Source: Rhodococcus sp. HNM0563 (GTDB lineage: Bacteria; Actinomycetota; Actinomycetes; Mycobacteriales; Mycobacteriaceae). From it: 64,000 nucleotides of DNA. The position numbers and the translations under genes are program-made. The stretch spans positions 144,515-208,514 of the forward strand of contig NZ_JAASAF010000010.1 of assembly GCF_012726195.1 (NCBI RefSeq), given 5' to 3'. The notes below the pieces were generated by a model, which was not told the DNA's origin, searched no databases, and saw only the letters and a list, made by a program, of their open reading frames with translations. Positions 1-12,022 of this stretch are shown here, one piece after another; the stretch's first letter is position 1, and each line of letters begins with the position of its first letter.

Positions 1-1127
1 ACCGTCGTCTCCACGTCCGAAGACACACCCGAACCGCGGGTACGGAAAATCGAATCCATCTCGTCGAAGAACACGATCACCGGGGTACCCTCGGACGCCT
101 TCTCCCTGGCGCGCTGGAAGATCATCCGGATGTGCCGCTCAGTTTCACCGACAAACTTGTTGAGCAACTCCGGGCCCTTGATGTTGAGGAAGAAAGACTT
201 GGCTTCCTTCGAATCCTCCCCGCGGGCCTCGGCGATCTTCTTCGCCAGCGAATTCGCGACCGCCTTCGCGATGAGCGTCTTTCCGCACCCCGGCGGCCCG
301 TACAGCAACACACCTTTCGGCGGCCGCAGCGCATACTCGTGGAACAGGTCCTTGTGCAGGAACGGCAACTCGACCGCATCGCGAATCTGCTCGATCTGCC
401 GACCCAGACCACCGATATCGCCGTAGTCGACATCCGGCACCTCTTCGAGCACCAGATCCTCGACCTCGGCCTTCGGGATCCGTTCGAACGCGTACCCGGC
501 CTTGCTGTCGACCAGCAACGAATCACCCGGCCGCAATGTGAACCGGTCACCGTTCTCGTCGGTGACCTCTTCGACCGACGAATCGAGAGTGCGGGCCGCG
601 ATCTGCGCAAGCGGCGCCGACAGCCACACCACTCGTTCCTCGTCGGCGTGCCCGACCACCAGCGCGCGGCGCCCGTCGTCGAGCAGTTCGCGCAGTGTGG
701 TGATCTCGCCGACGCGTTCGAACCCACCGACCTCGACCACCGTCAATGCCTCGTTCAGACGCACCGTCTGCCCGGTCCGGAACGAGTCGATCTCCAGATT
801 CGGTGACACCCCCACCCGCATCTTGCGACCCGAGGTGAACACGTCGACGGTGCTGTCCTCGAATGCCTCGAGCAGCACCCCGTATCCGCTGGGCGGTTGA
901 CCGAGACGATCGACCTCCTCGCGCAGCGTGAGCAACTGCTGACGTGCCTCCTTGAGGGTCTCGAGCAGTTTCCCGTTCCGTACCGTGACCGACTCGAGCC
1001 TCGATTCGAGGTCGCGGACACGGTCGGACGGTTCGGTGAGCCTGGTCCGGAGGGCGACCACCTCGGCGCGCAGTTCTTCGAGTTCCCGTGCGGCAGCACC
1101 CGAGTCCGGATTCTCTGACGAGGTCAT
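1..1127 (-). CDS. mpa: Proteasome-associated ATPase Mpa/ARC (partial, C-terminus beyond window)
   Basis: Ring-shaped AAA ATPase that unfolds pupylated proteins and feeds them to the actinobacterial 20S proteasome. The visible 375 residues contain the N-terminal coiled coil (about 15-75), the OB-fold interdomain (about 80-215), Walker A GPPGCGKT at 277-284 and Walker B VIVFFDE at 350-356. The rest of the AAA domain and the proteasome-docking tail lie outside the left edge (family length is about 590-610). The start is the ATG complementary to 1125-1127, giving MTSSENPD. The adjacent lipoprotein and TrmI genes are the same neighbours as in Mycobacterium tuberculosis, which supports the call. 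Confidence 0.97.
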   Translation of the reverse strand, partial: MTSSENPDSGAAARELEELRAEVVALRTRLTEPSDRVRDLESRLESVTVRNGKLLETLKEARQQLLTLREEVDRLGQPPSGYGVLLEAFEDSTVDVFTSGRKMRVGVSPNLEIDSFRTGQTVRLNEALTVVEVGGFERVGEITTLRELLDDGRRALVVGHADEERVVWLSAPLAQIAARTLDSSVEEVTDENGDRFTLRPGDSLLVDSKAGYAFERIPKAEVEDLVLEEVPDVDYGDIGGLGRQIEQIRDAVELPFLHKDLFHEYALRPPKGVLLYGPPGCGKTLIAKAVANSLAKKIAEARGEDSKEAKSFFLNIKGPELLNKFVGETERHIRMIFQRAREKASEGTPVIVFFDEMDSIFRTRGSGVSSDVETT

Positions 1128-1257
1128 GTGCGACTCCCTCCACTTGGTCATTCCACGCTACCGGCAGTTCGCCGAAAGCGGGTGGCGACACGAAATCCTG
1201 GTGTTGCGAACGCGTGTCGTCTCAGTCACGGGCGCACGGTGACACCCCACGCCCCCA

Positions 1258-1276
1258 CACTGTTAGCCTTGCCTAA
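1258..1276. promoter_or_regulatory. Possible IdeR/DmdR-type iron box
   Basis: The 14-mer TTAGCCTTGCCTAA at 1263-1276 matches 12 of 14 positions of the right part of the IdeR consensus (TTAGSCTAACCTAA). The left five positions fit poorly, about 13 of 19 overall. It lies about 50 bp upstream of the lipoprotein start. Iron control is inferred only. Confidence 0.25.
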
Positions 1277-1323
1277 TCTCGACGTTCGTGCCGTTACTGT
1301 TCGTTCCCGAAAGGATCACTTCT

Positions 1324-1830
1324 GTGAAGACCCGCACCCTCTGGGCTGCCGCGGCGACCGTTGTCGCCGTCGCGCTGCTTCCCGCCTGCTCCTCGGACAG
1401 CGACACCACGACCGACACGCCCGCAGCCACGACCACCAGCGCAGAGGCCACGACAAGCGCCGCCGCGACCACCAGTGCGGCCGCCGCCGGCGAAGCCCCC
1501 GTCACCGCAGAGACACTGCAGGCGCAGATGGACCTGTTCTTCGACCCGGCCGCACCCGTCGAGGCCAAGGCCGCCGTCATCGAGAACGGCGACAGCCGCA
1601 CCGACGTGCTCACCCAGTTCAACGGAGTACTCACCGGCTACCCGCTGACCGCCACGGTCGGTGACATCGCCACCGTCGACGACACCACCGTCACCGCCAC
1701 CACCGAGGTCGGCGGCCCGCACGGCGGCGCACCCCTGACCCTGACCTTCACCGAGGTCGACGGCACCTGGGTCCTGGCCGACGACAGCACCTGTTCCCTC
1801 CTCGAAATGGGTCGCCTCACCTGCGAGTGA
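1324..1830 (+). CDS. LppK/MTB12-like lipoprotein
   Basis: Secreted lipoprotein of about 168 residues. The GTG at 1324 follows AAAGGA and gives a short positive N-terminus (VKTRTL), a hydrophobic stretch and the lipobox LLPAC, so the cysteine near residue 20 should be lipidated. A Thr/Ala-rich linker follows, then a compact domain of about 110 residues resembling mycobacterial low-molecular-weight antigen MTB12. It occupies the position of lppK (Rv2116) between mpa and trmI. The function is unknown; a surface role is inferred from the signal peptide. Confidence 0.8.
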   Translation: MKTRTLWAAAATVVAVALLPACSSDSDTTTDTPAATTTSAEATTSAAATTSAAAAGEAPVTAETLQAQMDLFFDPAAPVEAKAAVIENGDSRTDVLTQFNGVLTGYPLTATVGDIATVDDTTVTATTEVGGPHGGAPLTLTFTEVDGTWVLADDSTCSLLEMGRLTCE

Positions 1831-1857
1831 GCCGGCACCCCGTCGCCCGGCGGCGGC

Positions 1858-3718
<1,861 letters not shown>

Positions 3719-3760
3719 CGCGAGACCGCACCGTCACATCACCTCACCGAGGTCGTCGCC

Positions 3761-4630
3761 TCACTCCCCGGCGACACCCCGCATCGCACGGCACGACCGG
3801 ATATCCGACGCCAGAATCGCGCGGGCACCGATCTCCGCCAGCTGGTCCATCACCGCATTGTGGCCCTTGCGCGGCACCATCGCCCGCACCGCCACCGAAT
3901 AATCATTCGCCAACGGGGAGATCGTCGGCGATTCCAGACCCGGAGTCACCTTCACCGCAGCATCGAGCAAGTGCTTCGGGCAGTCGTAGTCGATCATCAC
4001 GTACTGCTGCGCGAACACCACACCCTCGAGCCGAGCAATCAACTGATTGCGGGCCCGATCAGTTCGATCCGCGCCCTCCCGCTCGATCAGCACACCCTCC
4101 GAATCGCACAGCGACTCCCCGAATGCCACCAAATCATGCTGCCGCAATGTACGACCCGACCCCACTACATCGGCAATCGCATCCGCGACACCGAGCTGAA
4201 TCGAGATCTCCACCGCACCATCGAGCCGGATCACCGTCGCCTCGATCCCCCGCTCGGCCAGATCCTTACGCACCAGGTTCGCGTACGACGTCGCGATCCG
4301 CAGTCCCTGCAGATCCTCGACCTTCCACGCCCGATCCTTCGGCCCCGCATACCGGAACCGCGACCGCCCGAAACCCAACGACAACCGCTCGGTCACCGGC
4401 GCACCCGAATCCCCCGCCAGGTCCCGGCCGGTAATACCCAAATCCAGCTCACCCGACCCGACGTAGATCGCGATGTCCTTCGGACGCAAGAAGAAGAATT
4501 CGACCTCGTTGACCGGGTCGATCACGGTCAGATCCCGAGAATCGGAACGCCAGCGGTAACCGGCCTCCCGCAGAATCTCGGCCGCGGACTCGGACAACGA
4601 ACCCTTGTTCGGAACTGCAACGCGCAGCAT
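3761..4630 (-). CDS. hisG: ATP phosphoribosyltransferase HisG (long form)
   Basis: First enzyme of histidine biosynthesis, joining ATP and PRPP. The 289 residues cover both catalytic lobes and the C-terminal ACT-like regulatory domain (about 210-285) that binds histidine, so this is the long, self-sufficient form needing no HisZ. The PRPP-binding region [12 protein letters not shown] lies at about 153-164. The ATG at 4628-4630 follows an AAAGGA site. It sits 96 bp downstream of hisE on the same strand, as in mycobacteria. Confidence 0.98.
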   Translation of the reverse strand: MLRVAVPNKGSLSESAAEILREAGYRWRSDSRDLTVIDPVNEVEFFFLRPKDIAIYVGSGELDLGITGRDLAGDSGAPVTERLSLGFGRSRFRYAGPKDRAWKVEDLQGLRIATSYANLVRKDLAERGIEATVIRLDGAVEISIQLGVADAIADVVGSGRTLRQHDLVAFGESLCDSEGVLIEREGADRTDRARNQLIARLEGVVFAQQYVMIDYDCPKHLLDAAVKVTPGLESPTISPLANDYSVAVRAMVPRKGHNAVMDQLAEIGARAILASDIRSCRAMRGVAGE

Positions 4631-4726
4631 GGAAAGAATCCTTTCGGACAGAAGGGGGCAAGAAATCGATCAGGACAACATCCGAGGCACGGACAGCGCC
4701 ACCACCGAAACGGCAGCCACCGCCCG

Positions 4727-5008
4727 TCACAGATGCTTGTAGACGTCCTCGAGCTTCAGGCCACGCCCCACCATCAACACCTGCGTCCAGTACAGCAGCT
4801 GCGAGATCTCCTCGGCGAGCTCCTCATCGGACTGGTACTCGGCGGCGATCCACACCTCGCCGGCTTCCTCGAGTACCTTCTTGCCCTGCGCATGGACACC
4901 GGCGTCCAAGGCAGCGACAGTGCCGGAACCCTCAGGACGGGTCGCAGCACGCTCGGTCAGCTCGGCGAACAGGGATTCGAAGGTCTTCACGGAAACCGAT
5001 TGTTTCAT
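4727..5008 (-). CDS. hisE: Phosphoribosyl-ATP pyrophosphatase HisE
   Basis: Second step of histidine synthesis: hydrolysis of phosphoribosyl-ATP to phosphoribosyl-AMP. The protein has 93 residues with the MazG-like helical motif [14 protein letters not shown] and [14 protein letters not shown] that carries the metal-binding acidic residues. The ATG at 5006-5008 after GGGAG gives [11 protein letters not shown], matching mycobacterial HisE; an upstream in-frame start would add only seven residues. It is stand-alone (not fused to HisI) and lies directly upstream of hisG. Confidence 0.97.
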   Translation of the reverse strand: MKQSVSVKTFESLFAELTERAATRPEGSGTVAALDAGVHAQGKKVLEEAGEVWIAAEYQSDEELAEEISQLLYWTQVLMVGRGLKLEDVYKHL

Positions 5009-5046
5009 GCCGCACTCCCGCACCCACAATCAGGACACCACTGCAC

Positions 5047-5934
5047 TCACCACGACAAGTCGCGCGCACTGTCGAACCGACGCACCCGCCCACTCACCGG
5101 ATCGGTGAACTCGAGCGTGCGCGCCAACAACTGCAACGGCTCGGTGAACTGCCCCGGCGCGCGGCGCACGAACACCGGATAGAAATTGTCCCCCTCGATC
5201 GGCACACCCAACGACATCAGATGCAACCGCAGTTGATGCGTGCGACCTGTCCGCGGGTACAACCGGTACCGAGCCCGCCCACCACGACGTTCCACCAGCT
5301 CGATCAACGTCTCCGAATTCGGCTCCCCCGGCACCTGCGCCGCCGTCAACTCACCGTGCCGCTTCACGATCCGCGTGCGCACCGTACGCGGAAACTCCAG
5401 TTCGGGCCGATACCCGCCAATCGCCTCGTACACCTTGCGCACCCGCTGCTGCTCGAACAGTCGCTGATACGGACGCCGCAATGCCGGATCACTCGTGCAC
5501 AACAACACCCCGGCAGTCATCCGATCGAGCCGATGCACCGGCACCAGATCCGGCAGATCCAGATCCCGCCGCAACCGCACCGTCACCGTCTCCCGAATAT
5601 GCGCACCCCGTGGGATCGTCGACAGGAAATGCGGCTTGTCGACCACCACCAGGCCCTCACCTCGATAGAGCACCTCCACCTCGAACGGCACCGGAGTCTC
5701 CGGCGGTGGCTCCCGATAGAAGTACACGAACCGGCCCGGCTGGAACCGTGACAGCTCATCGACCGGCCGTCCATGCTCGTCGACAAGCTCCCCCGCGGCG
5801 ACTCGGGCGTGCCAATCCTCCTCCGGATGCGCGTCGCGCAAGAACCCGAGCACCGTGCGCGCGGCACCCTCGCTCGGCATCCGAAGCCGATCGGGGCCCA
5901 ACCCGTCACGCACCGGCAACGGTGGACCGGCCAT
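5047..5934 (-). CDS. RluA-family 23S rRNA pseudouridine synthase
   Basis: Isomerises uridines in RNA, probably 23S rRNA. The 295-residue protein carries the RluA signature HRLDRMTAG at 134-142, with the catalytic Asp at about 137, and the later RTGRTHQLRLH segment of the RNA-binding cleft. The ATG at 5932-5934 lies one base after the stop of trhO, so translation is probably coupled. It ends the metH-HAD-trhO-rluA chain. The precise target uridine is not predictable. Confidence 0.9.
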   Translation of the reverse strand: MAGPPLPVRDGLGPDRLRMPSEGAARTVLGFLRDAHPEEDWHARVAAGELVDEHGRPVDELSRFQPGRFVYFYREPPPETPVPFEVEVLYRGEGLVVVDKPHFLSTIPRGAHIRETVTVRLRRDLDLPDLVPVHRLDRMTAGVLLCTSDPALRRPYQRLFEQQRVRKVYEAIGGYRPELEFPRTVRTRIVKRHGELTAAQVPGEPNSETLIELVERRGGRARYRLYPRTGRTHQLRLHLMSLGVPIEGDNFYPVFVRRAPGQFTEPLQLLARTLEFTDPVSGRVRRFDSARDLSW

Positions 5935-5935
5935 C

Positions 5936-6805
5936 TCAGGACCCGGTCTCGGCCGTGTCCGGAACACACTCCTCGCACACCAACGTCAACTCACGGCCGT
6001 GGACATCCGGATGGTTGCGGTACCGCGACGTCGGCGTTCCACACAACGTGCAGCGACCCAGCGTGACAGCGTCCTCGGAGAACTCCACATTCATGCGACC
6101 GTCGAACACGTACAGCGAGCCCTCCCACAACCCGGCGTCACCGAACGTCTCCCCGTACCTGACGATCCCACCGTCGAGTTGGTACACCTCTTCGAAACCA
6201 CGATTGCGCATCAGCACCGACAACACCTCGCACCGCACCCCACCCGTGCAATACGTCACCACCGGCTTCGACTTGAGATGGTCGTACCGGCCGCTGTCCA
6301 ACTCCGCAATGAACTCACGGGTGGTGTCCACCTCGGGCACCACCGCACCCCGAAACCGCCCGATCTGCGCCTCGAGTCTGTTACGGCCGTCGAAGAACAC
6401 CACATCGTCGCGCTCGGACATCAACGCATGCACGGCGTGCGGCGACAGATGCGTCCCGCCGCCGACCACACCGGACTCGTCGACCTTGATCTCGTCCGGA
6501 GCCCCGAACGTGACGATCTCGGAACGCACCTTCACCGACAACCGCGGAAAATCGTCGCCCGTGCCCTCGGACCACTTGACATCGATATCGCGGAACGCCG
6601 GATAACTGCGCAACCCGCGCACATACTTCTTCACCGCCGCGATATCACCACCGACAGTGCCGTTGATGCCGTGTTCGGAGATCAATATCCGGCCCGTCAA
6701 CCCGTTCGACGCCGCCAGGGTGTGCTGCCACAACCGGATCGCCTCAGGGTCGGGCAACGCCGTGAACTTGTAGAACAAGACGATCTTCGGGATCGCCACG
6801 ATCAC
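5936..6805 (-). CDS. trhO: tRNA uridine-34 hydroxylase TrhO (rhodanese family)
   Basis: Oxygen-dependent enzyme making 5-hydroxyuridine at the tRNA wobble position. The protein has 289 residues: an N-terminal acylphosphatase-like domain, a rhodanese domain with catalytic Cys at about 186 in CTGGVRC, and a C-terminal CTLCG...CEEC zinc-ribbon-like pair. The GTG start overlaps the upstream HAD stop as GTGA, so it is translationally coupled. Confidence 0.93.
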   Translation of the reverse strand: MIVAIPKIVLFYKFTALPDPEAIRLWQHTLAASNGLTGRILISEHGINGTVGGDIAAVKKYVRGLRSYPAFRDIDVKWSEGTGDDFPRLSVKVRSEIVTFGAPDEIKVDESGVVGGGTHLSPHAVHALMSERDDVVFFDGRNRLEAQIGRFRGAVVPEVDTTREFIAELDSGRYDHLKSKPVVTYCTGGVRCEVLSVLMRNRGFEEVYQLDGGIVRYGETFGDAGLWEGSLYVFDGRMNVEFSEDAVTLGRCTLCGTPTSRYRNHPDVHGRELTLVCEECVPDTAETGS

Positions 6806-7515
6806 TGCCTTCCAGATGCGTGCAACGCGTGCAGATCAGCCACGGAAAGACCTTCCAACGTCGAACGGAATACCCGACGCGACGAGGCCGGTACCGAGGT
6901 CAACGACGGCACCACCAACACCGTGCATCCTGCCGCATCCGCAGCCGCCGCACCCGTCGGCGAATCCTCCACAGCCAGGCACTGCGCAGGATCGAGCCCG
7001 AACATCTCCGCTGCCCGCAGATACGGTGCAGGATCCGGCTTGCCCGCAGGCACCTCGTCGCCACACACCGTGTGATCGAAATGCTCCCGACCGAGGGTTT
7101 CGAGCGCGACATCGCACAACGCCCGACCCGTGTTGGTCACCAACGCCTGCCCCAGCCCCGACGCCCGCACCGAACCCAACGCCTCCAGCGCACCAGGCCG
7201 CCACGGCAACCCCTGCGCGAACAAACCGGACATGTACGCGTTGAGCCAATCCTCGGCTGCGGTCTGCTCGTCGGGAGTCGGCTCGAGCCCCAGACCGTCG
7301 AACGTGCGCCACACCGACAGATCAAGCGGACCGCCGATCGTCGAGATCCGCGTCGCCTCGGACATCGGGCCACCCAGATGCAGCGACAACTCGCGCATCC
7401 CGATGTCCCACAACTGCTCCGATTCGAGCAGCGTGCCGTCCATGTCCCACAACACCGCCCGCAACCCAACCGCGGACTGCGCCGCGGCAGCCACCTCGCT
7501 GATCAACTCAGACAT
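6802..7515 (-). CDS. HAD-superfamily phosphatase
   Basis: HAD hydrolase of 237 residues. Motif I is [10 protein letters not shown] at about 23-32, with nucleophile Asp24 and Asp26; motif II is TNTGRA; the C-terminal motif is [12 protein letters not shown]. The cap region suits a sugar-phosphate or phosphoglycolate-type substrate, which is undefined. The ATG at 7513-7515 lies inside the end of metH (8-bp overlap), and the stop overlaps trhO, so it is embedded in the metH chain. Confidence 0.88.
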   Translation of the reverse strand: MSELISEVAAAAQSAVGLRAVLWDMDGTLLESEQLWDIGMRELSLHLGGPMSEATRISTIGGPLDLSVWRTFDGLGLEPTPDEQTAAEDWLNAYMSGLFAQGLPWRPGALEALGSVRASGLGQALVTNTGRALCDVALETLGREHFDHTVCGDEVPAGKPDPAPYLRAAEMFGLDPAQCLAVEDSPTGAAAADAAGCTVLVVPSLTSVPASSRRVFRSTLEGLSVADLHALHASGRQ

Positions 7516-10500
7516 TGAAATACTTGGCCTCCGGATGATGCAACACGAACGCATCCGTGGACTGCTCGGGATGCAACTGCAACTCCTCCGACAACTCCAC
7601 CCCGATCCGCTCGGGCTCGAGCAACTCGACGAGTTTGATCCGATCCTCGAGATCCGGGCATGCCCCGTAACCGAACGCGAACCGCGCACCCCGATAGGCG
7701 AGCTTGAAGTACTCGGTCACCTCGTCCGGATCCTCATCGGCGGCGGTACCACCGCCCGAGAACGCAAGTTCCTGCCGGATACGCCGATGCCAGTACTCGG
7801 CCAGGGCCTCGGTCAACTGCACACCGATGCCGTGCACCTCCAGATAGTCACGATACGAATTCGACGCAAACAGCTCGTTCGCGAAATCCGCGATCGGCTG
7901 TCCCATCGTCACCAACTGGAACGGCCACACATCGACTTCACCAGAGGCGAGCGCATCCTGGCGTGACCGCACGAAATCGGCGATGCACAGGAACCTCGAC
8001 CGCTGCTGACGCGGGAACTTGAACCGGTACCGCTCCGGCGCATCCGGCCGCGGCTCCGTCAGGACCACCACATCGTCACCCTCGGACACCGCGGGGAAGT
8101 ACCCGTACACCACCGCAGCATGCTGCAGGATGCCCTCGGTCGAGAGTCGGTCCAACCAATACCGCAACCGCGGCCGGCCGTCCGACTCCACCAGTTCCTC
8201 GTAGGTCGGACCGTCCCCGGCCCGCTGCCCACGCAGTCCCCACTGCCCCAGGAACAAGGCTCGCTCGTCCACGAGCGATGCATACTCGGCCAACGCGATG
8301 CCCTTGACCACTCGCGTACCCCAGAACGGCGGCGTAGGCACCGGCAGATCTGCCTGCACATCGCTGCGCTCGGGGATGACCACCGGAGTCTCCGACGCCT
8401 TACGCTTCTCCGCGATGCGCTTACTACGCTCGTGCCGCTCCTTGCGCTCAGCTGCCTTGCGCGCGGCCTCGAGCGCTTCCGGGCTGTTCGGGTCCGGTCC
8501 TTCACCACGCTTGATCGCCATGACGCGATCCATCAACGACAAACCCTCGAACGCATCGCGTGCGTACGAGACCTCACCGGCGTACACGTCCGCGAGGTCG
8601 TTCTCCACATAACTACGCGTCAGAGCCGCACCACCGAGAAGTACCGGGAACTGCTCGGCAACACCCCGAGAGTTGAGTTCCTCCAGGTTCTCCTTCATCA
8701 CCACCGTCGACTTCACCAGCAGACCGGACATTCCGATGACATCGGCACGCTTGTCGATCGCCGCGTCGAGGATCGTCGCGATCGGCTGCTTGATCCCGAG
8801 GTTGACCACCTCGTATCCGTTGTTCGACAGGATGATGTCGACGAGGTTCTTACCGATGTCGTGCACATCGCCCTTGACGGTCGCCAGCACGATCCGGCCC
8901 TTACCGTCGTCGCCCGTCGACTCCATGTGCGGCTCGAGATGTGCCACCGCGGCCTTCATCACCTCGGCGGACTGCAACACGAACGGCAGCTGCATCTGGC
9001 CCGACCCGAACAGTTCCCCGACCGTCTTCATCCCCGACAGCAGCGTGTCGTTGATGATGTCGAGCGGCGGTACCTCCTTCATCGCCTCGTCGAGATCGGC
9101 TTCGAGACCGTTGCGTTCACCGTCGACGATCCGCCGTTCCAGCCGCTCGAAGAGCGGCAATGCCGCAAGCTCCTGCGCGCGGGATTCCCGCGCTGACGCC
9201 GCCGAGACACCTTCGAACAATTCCATCAGCTTCTGCAAGGGGTCGTAACCCTCGCTGCGCCGGTCGTACACCAGGTCCAACGCGACCTGCCGGTGCTCCT
9301 CGGGAATCCGCGCCATCGGCAGGATCTTCGACGCGTGCACAATTGCCGTATCGAGGCCGGCCTCCGTGCACTCGTTCAAGAACACCGAGTTGAGGACCTG
9401 CCGCGCCGCCGGATTCAAACCGAACGACACATTGGACACACCCAAGGTGAAGTGCACCCGCGGATGGCGACGATGCAGTTCGCGGATCGCCTCGATGGTC
9501 TCGATCGCGTCGCGTCGCACCTCCTCCTGACCGGTGGAGATGGGGAACGTCAACGCATCGACGATGATGTCGTCCGGATCGAGTCCCCAATTCTGTGTCA
9601 GATCCGTGATCAGACGCTCAGCGATCCGCACCTTGTGCTCCGCGGTGCGGGCCTGTCCTTCCTCGTCGATCGTCAGCGCCACCACTGCCGCGCCGTGCTC
9701 GACGACATGCGTCATGATCCGCTCGAACCGAGATCCGGGGCCGACCCCATCCTCATAGTTCACAGAGTTCACCGCGCACCGGCCACCGAGATGCTCGAGA
9801 CCGGCCCGGATCACCTCGGGTTCGGTCGAGTCGATCATGATCGGCAACGTCGACGATGTCGCGAACCGTGACGCCAACTCCGACATATCGATCGCCCCGT
9901 CGCGACCCACATAGTCGACGTTGAGATCGAGCATGTGCGCCCCATCGCGGATCTGATCCTTTGCGATGTCGAGGCACTTCTCCCAGTCTGCGGAAAGCAT
10001 CGCCTCACGGAAGGCCTTCGACCCGTTGGTGTTGGTGCGCTCACCGATCATCAGGATCGACGCGTCCTGCTCGAACGGCACCGCTGTGTACAGCGACGAC
10101 ACACCAGGCTCGTGCTCCGGTTCCCGCTTCGCCGGTCGAACTGCACGCACCGCCTCGGCGACCTGGCGAATGTGCTCCGGCGTAGTACCGCAGCACCCGC
10201 CGACCAGCGTCAGCCCGAACTCGGACACGAACCCGGCGAGCGCCTCTGCGAGTTCACCGGGCTGCAGCGGGTACTCCGCACCGTTCTTGCCGAGCACGGG
10301 CAACCCAGCATTCGGCATCACCGACACGGGCACCCGGGCATGTTGAGACAGATACCGCAGGTGCTCACTCATCTCGGCAGGACCGGTGGCGCAGTTGAGC
10401 CCGATCATGTCGATACCGAGCGGCTCGAGCGCTGTGAGCGCGGCTCCGATCTCGGAACCGAGCAGCATCGTCCCCGTGGTCTCGACCGTGACATGGGCAA

Positions 10501-11077
10501 TGATCGGGATCCGACGGCCGGCCTGCTCCATCGCGCGGCGACTGCCGATGATCGCGGACTTCGCCTGCAACAAGTCCTGGCAGGTTTCCACGAGGATTGC
10601 GTCGGCACCACCGTCGAGCATTCCGAGCGCGGCTTCACTGTAGGCGTCGCGCAGTACAGCGAACGGCGCATGGCCGAGGGTGGGAAGTTTGGTGCCGGGC
10701 CCCATCGAACCGAGCACCATCCGAGGCACACCGTCGGCAGAGGGCCCCATCTCGTCCGCGACCTCACGCGCGAGCCGGGTACCGCGCTCGGCCAGGTCTC
10801 GAATGCGGTCGGAAATGTCGTAATCCGCGAGATTGGGCAGATTGCAGCCGAAGGTATTGGTGGAGACGATGTCAGCACCGGCTTCGAAGTACGCCCGGTG
10901 GATCCCCTTGATCACATCGGGACGAGTCTCGTTCAAGATCTCGTTGCACCCCTCCAGGCCGCGGAAGTCGTCGAGCGACAGATCCGCAGCCTGCAACATG
11001 GTGCCCATCGCCCCGTCTCCGATGACAACGCGCTGCTTCAACGCATCGAACAAGGCAGAGTTCAGTGGGGTGGACAT
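7508..11077 (-). CDS. metH: Cobalamin-dependent methionine synthase MetH
   Basis: Transfers the methyl group of 5-methyltetrahydrofolate to homocysteine via methylcobalamin. It has 1189 residues with all four modules: a homocysteine domain with zinc ligands Cys229 and Cys295-Cys296 (GGCCG), a pterin domain (about 340-620), a cobalamin cap and binding domain with D737-x-H739-x-x-G742, and a C-terminal SAM-dependent reactivation domain. Frame extends far upstream, but the ATG at 11075-11077 (MSTPLNSALF) matches the family. It is divergent from the PAC2 gene with only 51 bp between starts, which leaves no room for a B12 riboswitch. Confidence 0.98.
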   Translation of the reverse strand: MSTPLNSALFDALKQRVVIGDGAMGTMLQAADLSLDDFRGLEGCNEILNETRPDVIKGIHRAYFEAGADIVSTNTFGCNLPNLADYDISDRIRDLAERGTRLAREVADEMGPSADGVPRMVLGSMGPGTKLPTLGHAPFAVLRDAYSEAALGMLDGGADAILVETCQDLLQAKSAIIGSRRAMEQAGRRIPIIAHVTVETTGTMLLGSEIGAALTALEPLGIDMIGLNCATGPAEMSEHLRYLSQHARVPVSVMPNAGLPVLGKNGAEYPLQPGELAEALAGFVSEFGLTLVGGCCGTTPEHIRQVAEAVRAVRPAKREPEHEPGVSSLYTAVPFEQDASILMIGERTNTNGSKAFREAMLSADWEKCLDIAKDQIRDGAHMLDLNVDYVGRDGAIDMSELASRFATSSTLPIMIDSTEPEVIRAGLEHLGGRCAVNSVNYEDGVGPGSRFERIMTHVVEHGAAVVALTIDEEGQARTAEHKVRIAERLITDLTQNWGLDPDDIIVDALTFPISTGQEEVRRDAIETIEAIRELHRRHPRVHFTLGVSNVSFGLNPAARQVLNSVFLNECTEAGLDTAIVHASKILPMARIPEEHRQVALDLVYDRRSEGYDPLQKLMELFEGVSAASARESRAQELAALPLFERLERRIVDGERNGLEADLDEAMKEVPPLDIINDTLLSGMKTVGELFGSGQMQLPFVLQSAEVMKAAVAHLEPHMESTGDDGKGRIVLATVKGDVHDIGKNLVDIILSNNGYEVVNLGIKQPIATILDAAIDKRADVIGMSGLLVKSTVVMKENLEELNSRGVAEQFPVLLGGAALTRSYVENDLADVYAGEVSYARDAFEGLSLMDRVMAIKRGEGPDPNSPEALEAARKAAERKERHERSKRIAEKRKASETPVVIPERSDVQADLPVPTPPFWGTRVVKGIALAEYASLVDERALFLGQWGLRGQRAGDGPTYEELVESDGRPRLRYWLDRLSTEGILQHAAVVYGYFPAVSEGDDVVVLTEPRPDAPERYRFKFPRQQRSRFLCIADFVRSRQDALASGEVDVWPFQLVTMGQPIADFANELFASNSYRDYLEVHGIGVQLTEALAEYWHRRIRQELAFSGGGTAADEDPDEVTEYFKLAYRGARFAFGYGACPDLEDRIKLVELLEPERIGVELSEELQLHPEQSTDAFVLHHPEAKYFNV

Positions 11078-11128
11078 GGCAACCAGAGTAGTGGGCGCAC
11101 AAACTGCGCTCCGCCGTAGGCTGGACGG

Positions 11129-12022
11129 GTGAGTGCAAGTGAGTATCCTGAGACCCCGGAGCAGGCCGTTCCCGAATTCCGCAACCCGGTGCTCGTCGCC
11201 GCGTTCGAAGGATGGAACGACGCAGGCGATGCTGCGACCGGGGTTGTCGAGCATCTCGAACTGATCTGGGACGCCGAGCCGTTTGCCGAGCTGGACTCCG
11301 AGGAGTATTACGACTACCAGGTCAACCGCCCCCAGGTGCGTCTCGTCGACGGCGTGACCCGACAGATCGAATGGCCCGCAACCCGCCTGTCCGCGTGCTC
11401 CCCGCCGGGCAGCGACCGCGACGTCGTGTTGCTGCGCGGCATCGAACCGAACATGCGCTGGCGCAGTTTCTGCGACGCGATCCTCGAACTCGTCGACGAC
11501 CTGGGAATCCACACGGTGGTGGTGCTGGGTGCGCTCCTCGCAGACACCCCGCACACCCGCCCGGTACCGGTGACCGGCACGGCCTACAGCGCAGACGCGG
11601 CCAAGCAGTTCAATCTCGAGAAGTCGCGGTACGAGGGACCGACAGGCATCAACGGAGTTCTGCAGGACGCCTGCGTTCGCGCAGGCATCCCGGCCGTGTC
11701 CTTCTGGGCTGCTGTCCCCCACTACGTGTCGAATCCGCCCAATCCCAAAGCCACGGTCGCATTGCTGCGACGTCTCGAGGACGTCCTCGACGTCGAGGTC
11801 CCGCTCGGTGAGCTCCCCTCGCTCGCCGAAGAGTGGGAAGAGACGGTCACATCGATGACCGAGGACGACGAGGACATCGCCGACTACGTCCGTAGCCTGG
11901 AGGAACGCGGTGACGCCGAGACCGACATCTCGGACGTGATTGCCAAGATCGACGGAGACGCCCTCGCGGCCGAATTCGAGCGATACCTCAAACGGAGAGG
12001 CCCCGGCGGGTTCGCTCAGTGA
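11129..12022 (+). CDS. PAC2-family protein
   Basis: The 297-residue protein belongs to the PAC2 (proteasome assembly chaperone 2-like) family, common in actinobacteria and next to metH in M. tuberculosis (Rv2125). Recognisable features are the N-terminal NPVLVAAFEGWNDAGDAA, the central VVLGALLADTPHTRP and an acidic C-terminal region. The GTG start sits 7 nt after TAGGCT (11117-11122), a leaderless-type promoter. The stop overlaps the start of the MFS gene as GTGA. The biochemical function in bacteria is unknown. Confidence 0.9.
   Translation: MSASEYPETPEQAVPEFRNPVLVAAFEGWNDAGDAATGVVEHLELIWDAEPFAELDSEEYYDYQVNRPQVRLVDGVTRQIEWPATRLSACSPPGSDRDVVLLRGIEPNMRWRSFCDAILELVDDLGIHTVVVLGALLADTPHTRPVPVTGTAYSADAAKQFNLEKSRYEGPTGINGVLQDACVRAGIPAVSFWAAVPHYVSNPPNPKATVALLRRLEDVLDVEVPLGELPSLAEEWEETVTSMTEDDEDIADYVRSLEERGDAETDISDVIAKIDGDALAAEFERYLKRRGPGGFAQ

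Noticed and set aside
11078..11128. B12 riboswitch in front of metH
   Set aside because: Only 51 bp separate the divergent starts and no cobalamin-box sequence is present.
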